Part shown: piece after piece, positions 48,433-58,456 of the stretch
Position numbering within the stretch: the stretch's first letter is position 1
Layout of the letters: every line of letters begins with the position of its first letter
Position numbers and translations under genes: made by a program
Notes under the pieces: generated by a model
What the model was told of the DNA's origin: nothing
Database searches by the model: none
Seen by the model: only the letters and a program-made list of their open reading frames with translations
NCBI RefSeq assembly: GCF_000276665.1
Contig: NW_004955459.1
Location: forward strand, 14,483,796 to 14,547,795
DNA: 64,000 nt
Direction: 5' to 3'
DNA from: Chinchilla lanigera
Lineage: Eukaryota; Chordata; Mammalia; Rodentia; Chinchillidae

Positions 48433-48809
48433 CATTTAATTTATAATGTGTCAAAATATTTAAAAATTTATGTACAAAAAAAATTTAAGAAAAGTCAAGT
48501 AAACTATGCAAAAGAAGAACAATGAAAGACTACTGGTCTTAAATAACATTGAAACATAAGAAAACAACTAAAATTACAACAGGCTCTGTAGAGGCAAGAC
48601 CAGCATATATCATCGGACAGAAAGTTTTGAAAGTCTAAATATATCTAAGACACTTTGAGAATTAGAACATTAAAAAAGCATATATTTCAAGTAGACTAGG
48701 GCAAGGGTGCTCATTTAATAACTGCCAGTCATTGAGTAGTAAGTAAACTACAGCTCATTTCATCCGGCAAACTCTAGACAGATCAAACATTTAAATGGAA
48801 AGCGTATAT

Positions 48810-48919
48810 TAAATATTGGGGGGGGGCTGGGGATTTAGCTCAGCGGCAAAAGTGCCTGCCTGGCAAGCGCAAGGTCGTGAGTTCGGTTCCCGGTACCGGA
48901 GAAAAACCAAAAAAAAAAA

Positions 48920-48950
<31 letters not shown>

Positions 48951-48960
48951 ATATTGGGGG
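48810..48960 (+). mobile_element. ID SINE (young subfamily) with (AAAT)n tail and exact target-site duplication
   Basis: 'ggctggggatttagctcagc', 'ggcaaaagtgcctgcctggc', 'aagcgcaaggtcgtgagttc', then 'ccggtaccggagaaaaacc', an A run and about nine AAAT units. TAAATATTGGGGG is duplicated exactly at 48810-48822 and 48948-48960. Both Pol III boxes are well preserved. The 70-codon minus-strand frame over it is an artefact. Confidence 0.96.
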
Positions 48961-50770
48961 AAATGACAGCAAGTTTATGCATGCTGTAAAGACCTTTAAA
49001 GAAAACTTTGACAGATTTCACTAAATAAAATTTTAAAATATTTGTTTAATAAAAAGCACTACACAGAAAGCTGAAGGACAAATTAAAACTTGTAAAGTTC
49101 TCAGGACATATTGGCAAAAATATATATATTTTAAAAATAGTAGAATCATCATACTTAAAGAAAGATGAGCAAAACATGAAGAAATACAGAAATTTTTAAA
49201 CATAATAAGCATATGGAGATTATTAGTCTTATTAGTGATCAACTAACACATATTAAAAATAAATTGTTCATACATCAGACATAAATCTTTCAGAGATGCT
49301 TTAGGAAGTATCTTTGAATATATAGACAAAGGATACTTTTTTACACATGTGGGAGAAGTGCATGTTAGCACAATTCCTTTGGAGAAAAATTTAGTCATAT
49401 CTGTCCAATTTTTAAATGAAAAATATCATTTACCTAACATTTCAACCTTAGGTCTTTACATAAAAATATGTCTTCAAGTGAAAACAAGTATGTATATTAG
49501 CATAAGTAATTTAGCATCTATATAATCTCTCTTCTACTAAACACACATATCAGTATTCATTGTGCAGTTACTAAACCTTAAGTTGTAGAAAATCAATTTA
49601 TTCTACCTTAATTCATCCATACAATAAGACAGCATATGAAAATAAGAGACACCAGAGGTCTCTATGCATTCTAATCAAAATATGTCCATAGCAAATTGGT
49701 TGGTTTCAAAAGGAATCTGCTAAGCAGGATGTACAGTGTAAGCTGGTTTAGGTTCTAATTAATTTTACATGTATTTTCCTTGATATACAACTATTTTAAA
49801 CTTCAGTAAAAATGGGGGTTATTTCTTTTTTAACAAAGGGCCTATATTGCATTTCAAAAATTAGCTGTTGTATCACATTCTCCACACCAAATAAATAATA
49901 AAAATCCTTGAATATAATATGAATAAATAAATATTAACTAGCAAGCTACATGATTAGATTTTTAGAAGTGTTCCTTACTTAATCTGACCTAAAATATGTA
50001 ACCCAAATTAACTACCACTTTCCAAGTATTACAATATATTAATTGGTATACAGTACTAATTAGCATACAATATTATATTCTAATATTAGTAGTATAATTA
50101 ATGGTATATAAGTATATAATATTATATACTAATTAGTATACAATATACTAAAGTGTATTACACATTGAGATTGCAGTGAACATATACTGCATAGTTTAGA
50201 AAGCACCTCAAGAGACATCAAGTCCTCACACTAAATTGAGAGGACATCGCTTTTGGTTGCACTACTTTCCAATTTCACTAAACTCACAGACTAGGCAAGA
50301 TGTGTAAGATATCAAAAATTTTACTTCATTGAATTAAATCTTGATATCTTCTAAACACTTTCTTACTTATTACATTACTCTCACTCTAGATGATACTTGC
50401 ATTTTCCAGATGAAATTATGTGAAATTAGTGACATTGGCTTTTGATCTATAAAGATGTTAATTTCCTGTGGATTTTCCTAAAATATTTCAGAAATCAGAA
50501 GATCTAAACTCCACTATATTCCTACAGTGTGGCCATTATTACCACCATTTTTGGAGCTTACACACCATTAAGCATGTTACTTAACCTCCAAAAATGTAAA
50601 TATCTTTCATAAGAGCACACAACTGGTCAGTGTTGAAGACCTACATAGGACTGGAAGCCTTTCGGCCAGGTTTATTCATATTTTACCCGACTTCATGTCT
50701 TGTGTTTATTACACTGTCACTTTGTACTTCCACTTATCATTTCATATAATCAATCTACTATTCTTATCAA
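48961..50770. other. AT-rich sequence without a recognisable gene
   Basis: Contains the AT-rich direct repeat described at 50054. No young transposon was seen. Frames of about 70 codons or fewer have no domain. Confidence 0.5.
50054..50148. repeat. AT-rich direct repeat, 73-bp period
   Basis: 'tactaattagcatacaata' at 50054 recurs as 'tactaattagtatacaata' at 50127, within a TA-dense region (about 50030-50155) rich in GTATAC/TATA palindromes. Confidence 0.75.
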
Positions 50771-51125
50771 ATACACATCCTATATTCACTCAAGATTTAT
50801 TGAGCATTTTCTAGTGCTATACTGACAAACATTTACCAACCTGTTTGTTGGGGTAAAGCCGTTTTCATGCCTATTTCACAGTATGAATATTCCCACCATG
50901 CCTATCAGATTTGAAGCTACCAGGGCAATGACAACAATTTGCACAATTTCTGAACCTTCAGCAGTCAGCTTGAGAAAACCAGCAAGAATAAAACTCAGGA
51001 TGTCCATTGGTTTCTCTATAGCAGACACCTTGTTAGGCACTCAGGGAAAAAATACAAGTAATGTGATTTCTGCCTTTGAATACGCTAGCGTCTAGTCAGA
51101 GAAATTGATAAATAGCAATATAAGT
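50771..51125 (-). repeat. Possible L2 fragment
   Basis: 'actcaagatttattgagcat' then 'tttctagtgctatactgac' near the left, and 'gcagacaccttgttaggcac', 'gtgatttctgcctttgaata' near the right, resemble the L2 reverse complement. The middle does not align by eye. The 70-codon frame across it is chance. Confidence 0.45.
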
Positions 51126-51793
51126 TATCATAATGTTAGGAAAAGTAAAATATTCTTAAATCTATTGTTTACCTTCTGATATTTTAGGTAGCTACTTAAA
51201 ATATTGTTACTAATTGAAAGTTATTTTAATCCCTTTTTTAAAGCACTGGATCAGTAATTGCAAGTATCCTGAAATTAAGCCAGAATAATAACGTTAATCA
51301 AATTTGCTTCAAGCTCTTTACTCCTCTCACTTTCAATGAAGAAAATTATTTATGGGTTGTTCATCTTCTACTTTCTCCTTAATGTAACTCATACAAGCTG
51401 TATAATGACTTAGAACAGAATAAATGATAGTAACTACTCATGTTACATGTGATAATTACTATAATCACACCGTCATACTTCTCTATATTGATATATTTCC
51501 CTACAACACATCAAGAAAATTATTTACTTCTAAGATGATGAATGACTTAAAAAAATAATTCAGACAGATACTAAAATGATAGGTAACAGTGTACATATAA
51601 TTTTCCTTGAAATATAAACACATCCTGCTGTATGTTTTGGCATGCATCGATTTTATACTTCAAAAAAGATGATTTTAAAATTTTATCTACCTTGACTATG
51701 GGTTGTGATTACGAAAAGCCACAGGCTAATGAAAGGGAATGACTTAAAGTACATGTTATCCTTGAAATATATAATTTAAAATTTGTACAAAAG
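51126..51793. other. No recognisable gene or transposon
   Basis: AT-rich unique-looking DNA. Confidence 0.45.
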
Positions 51794-51901
51794 GTAATTT
51801 TGGGAGGGCCAGGGATATAGCTCAGTGGCATGTATGCCTGCCTGGCAAGTACAAGGTCCTGAGTTTGATTCCAGGTACCCCCCAAAAAATGTGATTTTGG
51901 G
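51794..51901 (+). mobile_element. ID SINE (older subfamily)
   Basis: 'ccagggatatagctcagtgg', 'catgtatgcctgcctggcaa', 'gtacaaggtcctgagtttga' then 'ttccaggtacccccc' and a short A run. Imperfect target-site duplication: GTAATTTTGGG at 51794-51804 versus GTGATTTTGGG at 51891-51901. Lacks the young tail motif. Confidence 0.9.
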
Positions 51902-52043
51902 GAGAAGAATCCAGTTTTACTTACAAGAAATGCTGGTAGTTTATAGGAAGCCAAAATGACAAATTACTAAATAAATTTTAAGTATGTCATGCTGAATACT
52001 TGAACTGACATGTCTTCTTGTGCATGTAGTAAGCAAATAAAAT

Positions 52044-52149
52044 AAGAGAGAGAGAGGAAGGAAGGAAAGAAGGAAGGAAGGAAGAAAGGAAGGAAGGAAG
52101 GAAGGAAGGAAGGAAGGAAGGAAGGAAGGAAGGAAGGAAGGAAGGAAGA
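52044..52149. repeat. (GGAA)n microsatellite
   Basis: A short (GA)n leads into GGAA units interrupted by AAAGAA twice. From about 52087 there are some 15 uninterrupted GGAA units. The complementary Ser/Phe/Leu/Pro frame is an artefact. Confidence 0.97.
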
Positions 52150-52694
52150 ATGAAAGGGAATCATGTAAAGTCTTTCAGGTGAAAATCGCTTTTCCTTATT
52201 AGATTGTCATTAAGCCCATTCTGTCAACCTAAGAATCTGTAGTGAGGAAGTAAAGAACTAAGATTCCGCACATAGATGCAACTCCTCTGCCAATCTAAAG
52301 GAATTTTCCCACCCACTAACACTTGAGGCCACTTCAGGAGTAACAGATTTATTGTCAGGGTTCTGAAAATATAAACATTCATTGATTATTGTATGCTAGG
52401 TAATTAATCTACAAAGGCTGCGTGTGTATACATTTATTAAAAAGTGTAGCTGTGGTCAGCATAACTTCTGATACAGTTGTTATTGCAAGCTTTGGGTACT
52501 AGGAGGCCAAGTATTATACTGAGATTTACAAAATTCTTCTTAAATATTAACCAGAATTTTTAAATGAAAATTATTACAGACAAATTATGAAACAGTTATA
52601 AGAACAGGAAAGTGGATGCAATTCTGACACAATATCTCTTCAGGTGATTGCTATGTTTTTGTTGTTATTTTTATATCTTTAGTTACTTTTATTT
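52150..52694. other. No recognisable gene or transposon
   Basis: Unique-looking AT-rich sequence. Confidence 0.45.
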
Positions 52695-52860
52695 TGGGCT
52701 TTTCTGCTGAAATTTATTTTAATGCATTTTATTAAGGTTTGTTAATTTTCCAAATGATATTTCATGCAGGCATGTAATATATTTTGGTCATAACCATCCT
52801 CTACTCTTATTCTCTCCCTCTTGTTTAATAATAGTCTCTCTGCTCCTTTCAATGCCATCC

Positions 52861-52891
52861 TTCTTTTTCTTTGTAAAAACAAAGAAAAAGA
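52861..52891. repeat. Perfect 13-bp inverted repeat with 5-base loop
   Basis: TTCTTTTTCTTTG, loop TAAAA, then CAAAGAAAAAGAA: exact complementary arms at 52861-52873 and 52879-52891, inside the L1 3' UTR and followed by an AT-alternating run to about 52915. Confidence 0.9.
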
Positions 52892-53043
52892 AAATATATA
52901 TATTATATATATTTTCCACATACTTGGAAAAAATATGTAATAATTTTCTTTCTGCTTTTAGTTTATTTCACTTAGAATAATGATCTCTACTTCCATTTAT
53001 TTTCTTGCAAATGACACAATTTTGTTCTTTATATTTGAATAGA

Positions 53044-53047
<4 letters not shown>

Positions 53048-53086
<39 letters not shown>
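53048..53086. repeat. (GT)n microsatellite
   Basis: An uninterrupted GT run of about 19 units inside the minus-strand L1 3' UTR. Confidence 0.97.
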
Positions 53087-53087
<1 letters not shown>

Positions 53088-54438
53088 CTTTGTCTATTCA
53101 TCTGTTTGAGGGCCCATACACTGGTTCCGTTATCTCGGCTATTAATTTTGCTGCAATAAACATGGGTATAAAAGTATCCCCCTTAGTGTACTGACTTTAA
53201 TTATTTTAGTTAAATATCAAAGAGTAGTCTAGCTGGGTCCCATTTTAGTTTTATTTGTCGTGCTGTTTTTCAAAAACAATTTATTCTCATTTACCTAGAT
53301 GCCATATTAATTTACCTTCCTACAAGCAGTATTGAGGGTTCTTTTCTCCTGACATTCTAACTAGCAGATAGCAATTTTTGTTTCCCTGATGGTAGTCCTT
53401 CTGACTATACTAAGATAAAGCCTAAATATAGTTTTAATGTGCATTTCCATAATTTCATAAGATGTTTTTACACTTTTTGCCTATTTTTACTTTTTAAGAT
53501 GTAGCTGTTCTGTTTATTTGCCCATCTATCAATTGGTCTATTTAACTGTTTTGGGTTAAATTTTCTGAGTTCTTTATATATTCTAGATATTAATACTATG
53601 TCAGAATAGTAGCTGGTAAAACTTTTCGCCCATTCTTTCTGCTATCTTCCTACTCTGTTGATTGTTTCCCTTACTGTGCAGGAACTTTTTAATTTGGTAT
53701 AGTCCCATTTTTTGTTCTTATTTCCTGGGCCACTAGAGTCCTATTCAGGAAGTCTTTTCCTGTGCTGATGACTTCAAGTTTCTCACCTGTATTTTCTTCT
53801 AGCAGTTTCAGGATTTCAGGTCTTATGCAAAAGTCTTCAGTATATTTTGAATTGATTTTGTACAGGATGAGAGACAGGCATATAGTTCTAGTCTGCTACA
53901 TATAGATGTCTAGTTTTCCCAGCACCATTTGTTAAACAGGGAATCTTTTCCCCAGTAAATATCTTTGGCTCCTTTGTCCAGAACCTGATGTCTGCTCCTA
54001 CATGGTTTTATTTCTGTGTCCTCTGTCCTAGTCCTTGGGTTTGTAAATCTACTTTTGTGCCAGTGCTGTGCTGATTTTGCTACTATGGCTTCATAGCATA
54101 ACTGGAATTTGGAAACAGTGGTATGTATCTCCAGGCTTGATTTTTTTGGGTAGGATTGTTTTGGTTATTCTGAGTCTTTTGTGTTTCCATATGAATTTTA
54201 TAATTTTTTTAACTAGTCCCAAAAGAATTCACTGGAATTTTGATGAGGGTTGCTTTGGATCTGTAGACCCATTTTGGTCATGTGGTCATTTTTAAAAATA
54301 TTAATTCTGATGACTCATAAACATAGGGGTTTTTCCATTTCTAGTGTCTTCTTCAGTGCTCCATGATTTTCGCTGTAGAGGTCTTGCACCTGTTTAGGTT
54401 TATTCCCAGGTATTTTAGTTTTTTGCTATGTCTTAAAT

Positions 54439-55565
54439 CATATCAAATACACCTTCAGACACCAGGAATGTGAAGACATGACCTTGATTTTGGACAAAGT
54501 CTTATAGAAGATAGATTTATAAACATATATTTTAGAAGAAAACATGATGGCTGATTCATTGTATACAAGTATTAGATGTTATAAAACAAAGGGTAAAAAA
54601 GTAAATGAAATGAATAACATGACTTTTGAATACTGAAATATGATATTTTCCTATCAGAGAAAGAAAAGAAAGGACATTCAATACAGATAAAAAACTTCAC
54701 CAAGGATTTGCTCTGCGATTAAAATCCCTGGCTCTAGTTTGCTTGCGAAGATAGATTTAAAGCTGAGCATCTCTCTGATAAAAGTTCTCATTCAATTATC
54801 ATACATTAAATGTCACATGAGCTCAGTTTTCAATGCAGTCTCCTTAACACTATTCAAACAAGTTTACCTTTTAGTAAATTGAAAGCTCATTTACTCTTAC
54901 ACACATAAATAAACCTGTATCCAATAATAAAACAAAATTAGTAGTATGAATCATTATAAAGCAACAGATCTTACATTAGTCTGCTTTCTATGTTTGTTGA
55001 GTTTGGGTTTAACTTTGAGTATTTTACTCATATTGAGTGATGCCTTATTTGTATACCCAGTAGATTGGGCTAAATGATGGACAGGTAGCTGATAAAGTAT
55101 TACATCTGAGTGTGTCCTTGAAGAGGTTTCTGGAATTTAGAGAGATTTGCACTAGGCCTAGTTCATGGGCAGAAGAAGGTTCACTTTCAACAGTTTGGGT
55201 AGGCATCACTCAATTCTGTAAACTCTTGAGGGACTGAACAAAACAAAATGGCAGACTAAGGATGAATTCTTCCTCTGAATTCTTGAGCTGGGAAATCTAT
55301 CGTTTCTTGCTCTGTTATATCAGAGTTCTTGATTCTCAGTCTTTGGTTTCTGGGACTCAGATCATTCCTGTCTGAACATCCTATCCACATGGCCATGTAC
55401 CTCACACCAAGTTCTCAGGGATTTGGTGTCTGACTGAATTATATTACTAGCTTTTCTGTTTCTATATTTGACATACAGCAGGAACTATAGGACTTTGCAG
55501 GATTCATAACTATATAAGCCAATTCCTGTGATAAACATTCTCTTATATAACTGTCTGTCTGTCTC
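54439..55565. other. No recognisable gene or transposon
   Basis: Unique-looking sequence with no frame over about 60 codons. A short CTGT run precedes the pentanucleotide array. Confidence 0.45.
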
Positions 55566-55765
55566 TTGGTCCTATTCTATTCTATTCTAATCTATTCTAT
55601 TCTGTTCTGTTCTATTCTACTCTATTCTATTCTATTCTTTCTATTCTATTCATCTATTCTATTCTATTCTATTCTGTTCTGTTCTGTTCTGTTCTATTCT
55701 ATTCTATTCTATTCTATTCTATTCTATTCTATTCTATTCTATTCTTCTATTCTATTCTTTATTGG
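55566..55765. repeat. (ATTCT)n pentanucleotide microsatellite
   Basis: About 190 bp of ATTCT units with GTTCT, ACTCT and ATTCTTCT variants, ending in about ten uninterrupted ATTCT units (around 55695-55745). The 74-codon Phe-Tyr-Ser-Ile-Leu repeat frame is purely a product of the array. Confidence 0.97.
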
Positions 55766-55904
55766 TTCTGTTTCTTTGGAAAACTTTTGACAAATTCCAT
55801 ACTCTACAAAGTACATGAGAGTGATAAATTCCCACAGTGCCATCTCTTAGGCAGAAAAAGATTTTCTCTCTCTCTTAAGTATAGAGAAATTGCTGACTTC
55901 AAAA

Positions 55905-56029
55905 CACAGAAGAGGGGGCTGGGGATTTAGCTCAGCGGCAAAAGCGCCTGCCTGGCAAGCGCAAGGTCGTGAGTTCGGTTCCCGGTACCAGAGAAAAACC
56001 AAAAAAAAAAAAAAAAAACCCACAGAAGA
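55905..56029 (+). mobile_element. ID SINE, most intact young copy
   Basis: 'gggggctggggatttagctc', 'agcggcaaaagcgcctgcct', 'ggcaagcgcaaggtcgtgag', 'ttcggttcccggtaccagag', then AAAAACC and an A19 tail. CACAGAAGA is duplicated exactly at 55905-55913 and 56021-56029. A box (TAGCTCAGCGG) and B box (GTTCGGTTCC) are close to Pol III consensus, and the pure A tail suggests recent insertion. The minus-strand 69-codon frame over it is an artefact. Confidence 0.97.
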
Positions 56030-56649
56030 TAACCAGTGTATACTTATGGAATACATTTTAAGCTCATAACATTACTTGATAAGAATCGCTACCCAAGTGC
56101 CAGCATGTAGAACATCCCCTGGCACAGCCATCACAATGCCATCAGATTTGTACATTCCCCGCTGCTACAAGGCATTCCTGATTAAACGAAGATTGCATTC
56201 TTATTAGCACTCACATAATTTGGTTCTTTGTAGAAATGTTCATTTGTTTGTGTTCTTTCTCTGAAGGTTTATCTCTTCTGTAGCAGAATTTACTCAATAT
56301 CCCTTGAGCTCTATTTGAGCATTAATAGTACACAGACTGGGATTTGCCAAGCATGAATATTCCATAAAGGATCTCAAGGATTCTGCAGTTCACAGACTCC
56401 ATTGTCTTTGAAGGAAAATTTCAACATAAACACTGAGTTCTGTTCTTCTTTTGTAAAACTCAGTAATAATATTAAACTGTGCATATTGTGAGTAAAAATT
56501 CTATTCATATGTGTTCAAAGGATAGATCATTCATTTGCACTTCCTCCTTCCTAGAGGCTTAAGGATGTTGGGAAAAAAGTTTACCTTTTAAGATATATCA
56601 ACTGGAAAGATATTAACAATGGATTATTTAAAGTAAGGCAATGACTACA
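56030..56649. other. No recognisable gene or transposon
   Basis: Unique-looking DNA. Nothing to support. Confidence 0.45.
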
Positions 56650-56657
56650 GTTTTGGC

Positions 56658-56738
56658 CAGTGATGGCAAACCTTTTAGAGCTTTCAATGATAAGAAACAA
56701 CCAGCTACAACACCTGTGCCATAGGTTTGCCACTACTG
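56658..56738. mobile_element. 81-bp hAT-like miniature inverted-repeat element
   Basis: Begins CAGTGATGGCAAACC and ends GGTTTGCCACTACTG, near-perfect 15-bp terminal inverted repeats with the CAG...CTG ends of hAT elements. The inner words 'cttttagag' and 'tgtgccataggtttgccact' match the two ends of a hAT family known from several vertebrates. The flanking octamers GTTTTGGC and GTGTAGAC agree at five of eight positions, as a decayed 8-bp target-site duplication might. No coding capacity. Confidence 0.75.
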
Positions 56739-56746
56739 GTGTAGAC

Positions 56747-57204
56747 CATGATACAGTTGACTATAATATCAGGACTTATTTATGTTTCTGTCTAGTGTAG
56801 AAGACAATGCCAGGTTCTGAACATTTGTTTAGTCAGAAAAAGTCTGTTAATGGATTGAAGCAATGGTAGTTCACCTATAGCCATTAAACCAAATCCATCC
56901 TTGCCATTTTTGTATGGCCATGAGTATAGCCATTATCATATATTTGCACAGTGTCTATGCTACTTTTAAGCTACAAAAACAAGCATGTGGCCTCTTAGCC
57001 TACAGAGCCCAAACAGTCTGTCCCTTTGGAGAAACCATTTCTTAATTCCTAGATAGGAAAATACTTGAAGATAGAAAAAATAAATAATTAGTCATATTTT
57101 CATGAACATATTATAATGCAGTTGTAATGATAGCCTATACAAAATTTATGCTATCAATTCTTTTGCCTATTGACAGTTGTCAAGTATTTTGTTGAATAGA
57201 TAGT
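56747..57204. other. No recognisable gene or transposon
   Basis: AT-rich unique-looking sequence. Confidence 0.45.
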
Positions 57205-57623
57205 TGTTCTGGCTTCATATCTAGATGACCCCCCAAAGCCTCATGTGCTCAAAAATTGGGCCTTTGGGAGATGGCTAGATCATGGTGTGTAATACCTGTT
57301 CACATGTATGATAGCTGGATCAGCATGCTGATTGGTTTAATGTACTTCTTGCAGTCATGGGAAGGCTCTTGGTGGGTGTGGATGGGACCAACCAATAAAT
57401 ACGCTTATAGCTTGGATGAAAGGAAGACTTGCTATTTGCTCCTTTCTGCCTACCCTGCCTTGGCCTGTTTGTCCTCTGCCATAGTCTCTGTCATGCCACC
57501 CTGTCTTGAAACCTCCCAACTATAGACTGTAACCTCTATAAACTATGAGCTAAAATAAACCCTTTCTCTTTTAACTTATGGGTGTCAGGTATTTTTCCCA
57601 GCAACAATAAAGTAACTAAGAGC
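57205..57623 (+). repeat. MaLR LTR (MST/THE1-like)
   Basis: 'tgttctggcttcatatctag' (decayed TGTTATGGTTTGGATATG start), 'gcctcatgtgctcaaaaatt' then 'gggcc', 'accctgccttggcctg', 'taaactatgagctaaaataa' then 'accctttctc', and the end 'cagcaacaataaagtaacta'. Standard MaLR LTR order, including the polyadenylation-signal region near 57560. The 89-codon frame (57256-57525) lies wholly inside it and is not a gene. Confidence 0.85.
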
Positions 57624-58144
57624 ACAGTGTTACCTGACTGCCTTTCCCTAGGCTCCCACTTCCACATTTAGGAATAATAAGTCTTATGTAGCCAACTTGC
57701 AAGTTGCTTTCAACTGTGGCCCTCCTGGATCTATGCCTGCCTATCACAAACTTTCTCATATTTAGGGAATCAGAGGTTGCATATATGATCACTTGCTTGA
57801 TTTTACCATATCTGAGGACAGCTAAGGGATCAAGTTTTACATTCTCTTATAGACCAAACGTGAGACTTCATGACTTTGTTCACACCAGTCATATGGCTCC
57901 TATTGGCACTTCTTTGTCTTCATGTTTCTCTTTTCAAAACAAATATGCAAAGGGTCAGCTCTACTAAAAGAGGATAATGCCATATTTTTTATCCCATAGG
58001 TGTCTTTTCTGAAAGCCAAATTCTATCAATTTTATATATAAAATTTAAAAATCATAACATATTTAGATTTTCCTAATTGTTACATTTGTAACCTGATTAA
58101 TGAGTTGCTAATGTAATTAGATACTCATTTTTCTACACATGTAT
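57624..58144. other. No recognisable gene or transposon
   Basis: The 87-codon frame at 57704-57967 has no recognisable domain. Otherwise unique-looking. Confidence 0.45.
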
Positions 58145-58258
58145 TAATTCATTCACTTTTCAAAATATGTTAAATAGCTGCTCTATGCCTAACACTAAAC
58201 TATGAATTAGAGATAGAACCAATAGTATAACATATATTGCCTTTCCCATGATGAAATG
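58145..58258 (-). repeat. L2 fragment
   Basis: 'aattcattcacttttcaaaa' then 'ctgctctatgcctaacacta', 'attagagatagaaccaatag' and 'atattgcctttcccatgatg' parallels the L2 reverse complement (attcattcaacaaatattta, tgtgccaggcactg, ggatacagcagtgaac, ccctgccctcatgga). Confidence 0.6.
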
Positions 58259-58307
58259 CCAAGAAAAGACTAAGACTCCAAATCATGAAGATTAAAAAGG
58301 TCCCACT

Positions 58308-58456
58308 AACGAATATATTTATTTATTTTTTATTTTTTTATTTTTCTATTTTTTGGTTTTTTTTTCCGGTGCTAGGAATTAAACTCACGACCTCATGCTT
58401 GCCAGGCAAGTGCTGTGCTGCTGAGCTAAATCCCCAGCCCCAAACGAATATATTTA
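58308..58456 (-). mobile_element. ID SINE with exact 14-bp target-site duplication
   Basis: T-rich tail with TTTA/TTTGG units, 'ccggtgctaggaattaaact', 'gcttgccaggcaagtgctgt', 'gctgctgagctaaatcccca' then 'gcccc'. AACGAATATATTTA is duplicated exactly at 58308-58321 and 58443-58456. Moderately diverged body. The 100-codon frame at 58285-58587 crosses it and is an artefact. Confidence 0.95.

Larger units (their letters stand above)
52695..54438 (-). mobile_element. L1 LINE, 5' truncated, with decayed ORF2
   Basis: Complement of L1, with 3' UTR at 52695-53270 ('ctgcaataaacatgggtata' is the typical 3' block). ORF2 remnants follow: 'tttctgagttctttatatat', 'gaattgattttgtacaggat', 'cccagcaccatttgttaaac', 'tggcttcatagcataactgg', 'ggtttattcccaggtatttt'. 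It is diverged from the 41.2-kb copy, especially in the 3' UTR, suggesting another subfamily. A (GT)n and a hairpin-forming palindrome lie inside the 3' UTR. No intact frame. Confidence 0.93.

Noticed and set aside
48283..48525. 80-codon frame with a Ser/Leu repeat
   Set aside because: Produced by the (TC)n microsatellite.
55566..55790. Hydrophobic 74-codon frame made of Phe-Tyr-Ser-Ile-Leu repeats
   Set aside because: Direct translation of the (ATTCT)n microsatellite.
55914..55996. Possible tRNA-Ala gene
   Set aside because: The tRNA-like head is part of an ID SINE with an A tail and target-site duplication; the acceptor stem and cloverleaf are not maintained at the 3' end.
57256..57525. 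89-codon plus-strand frame
   Set aside because: Wholly inside a MaLR LTR.
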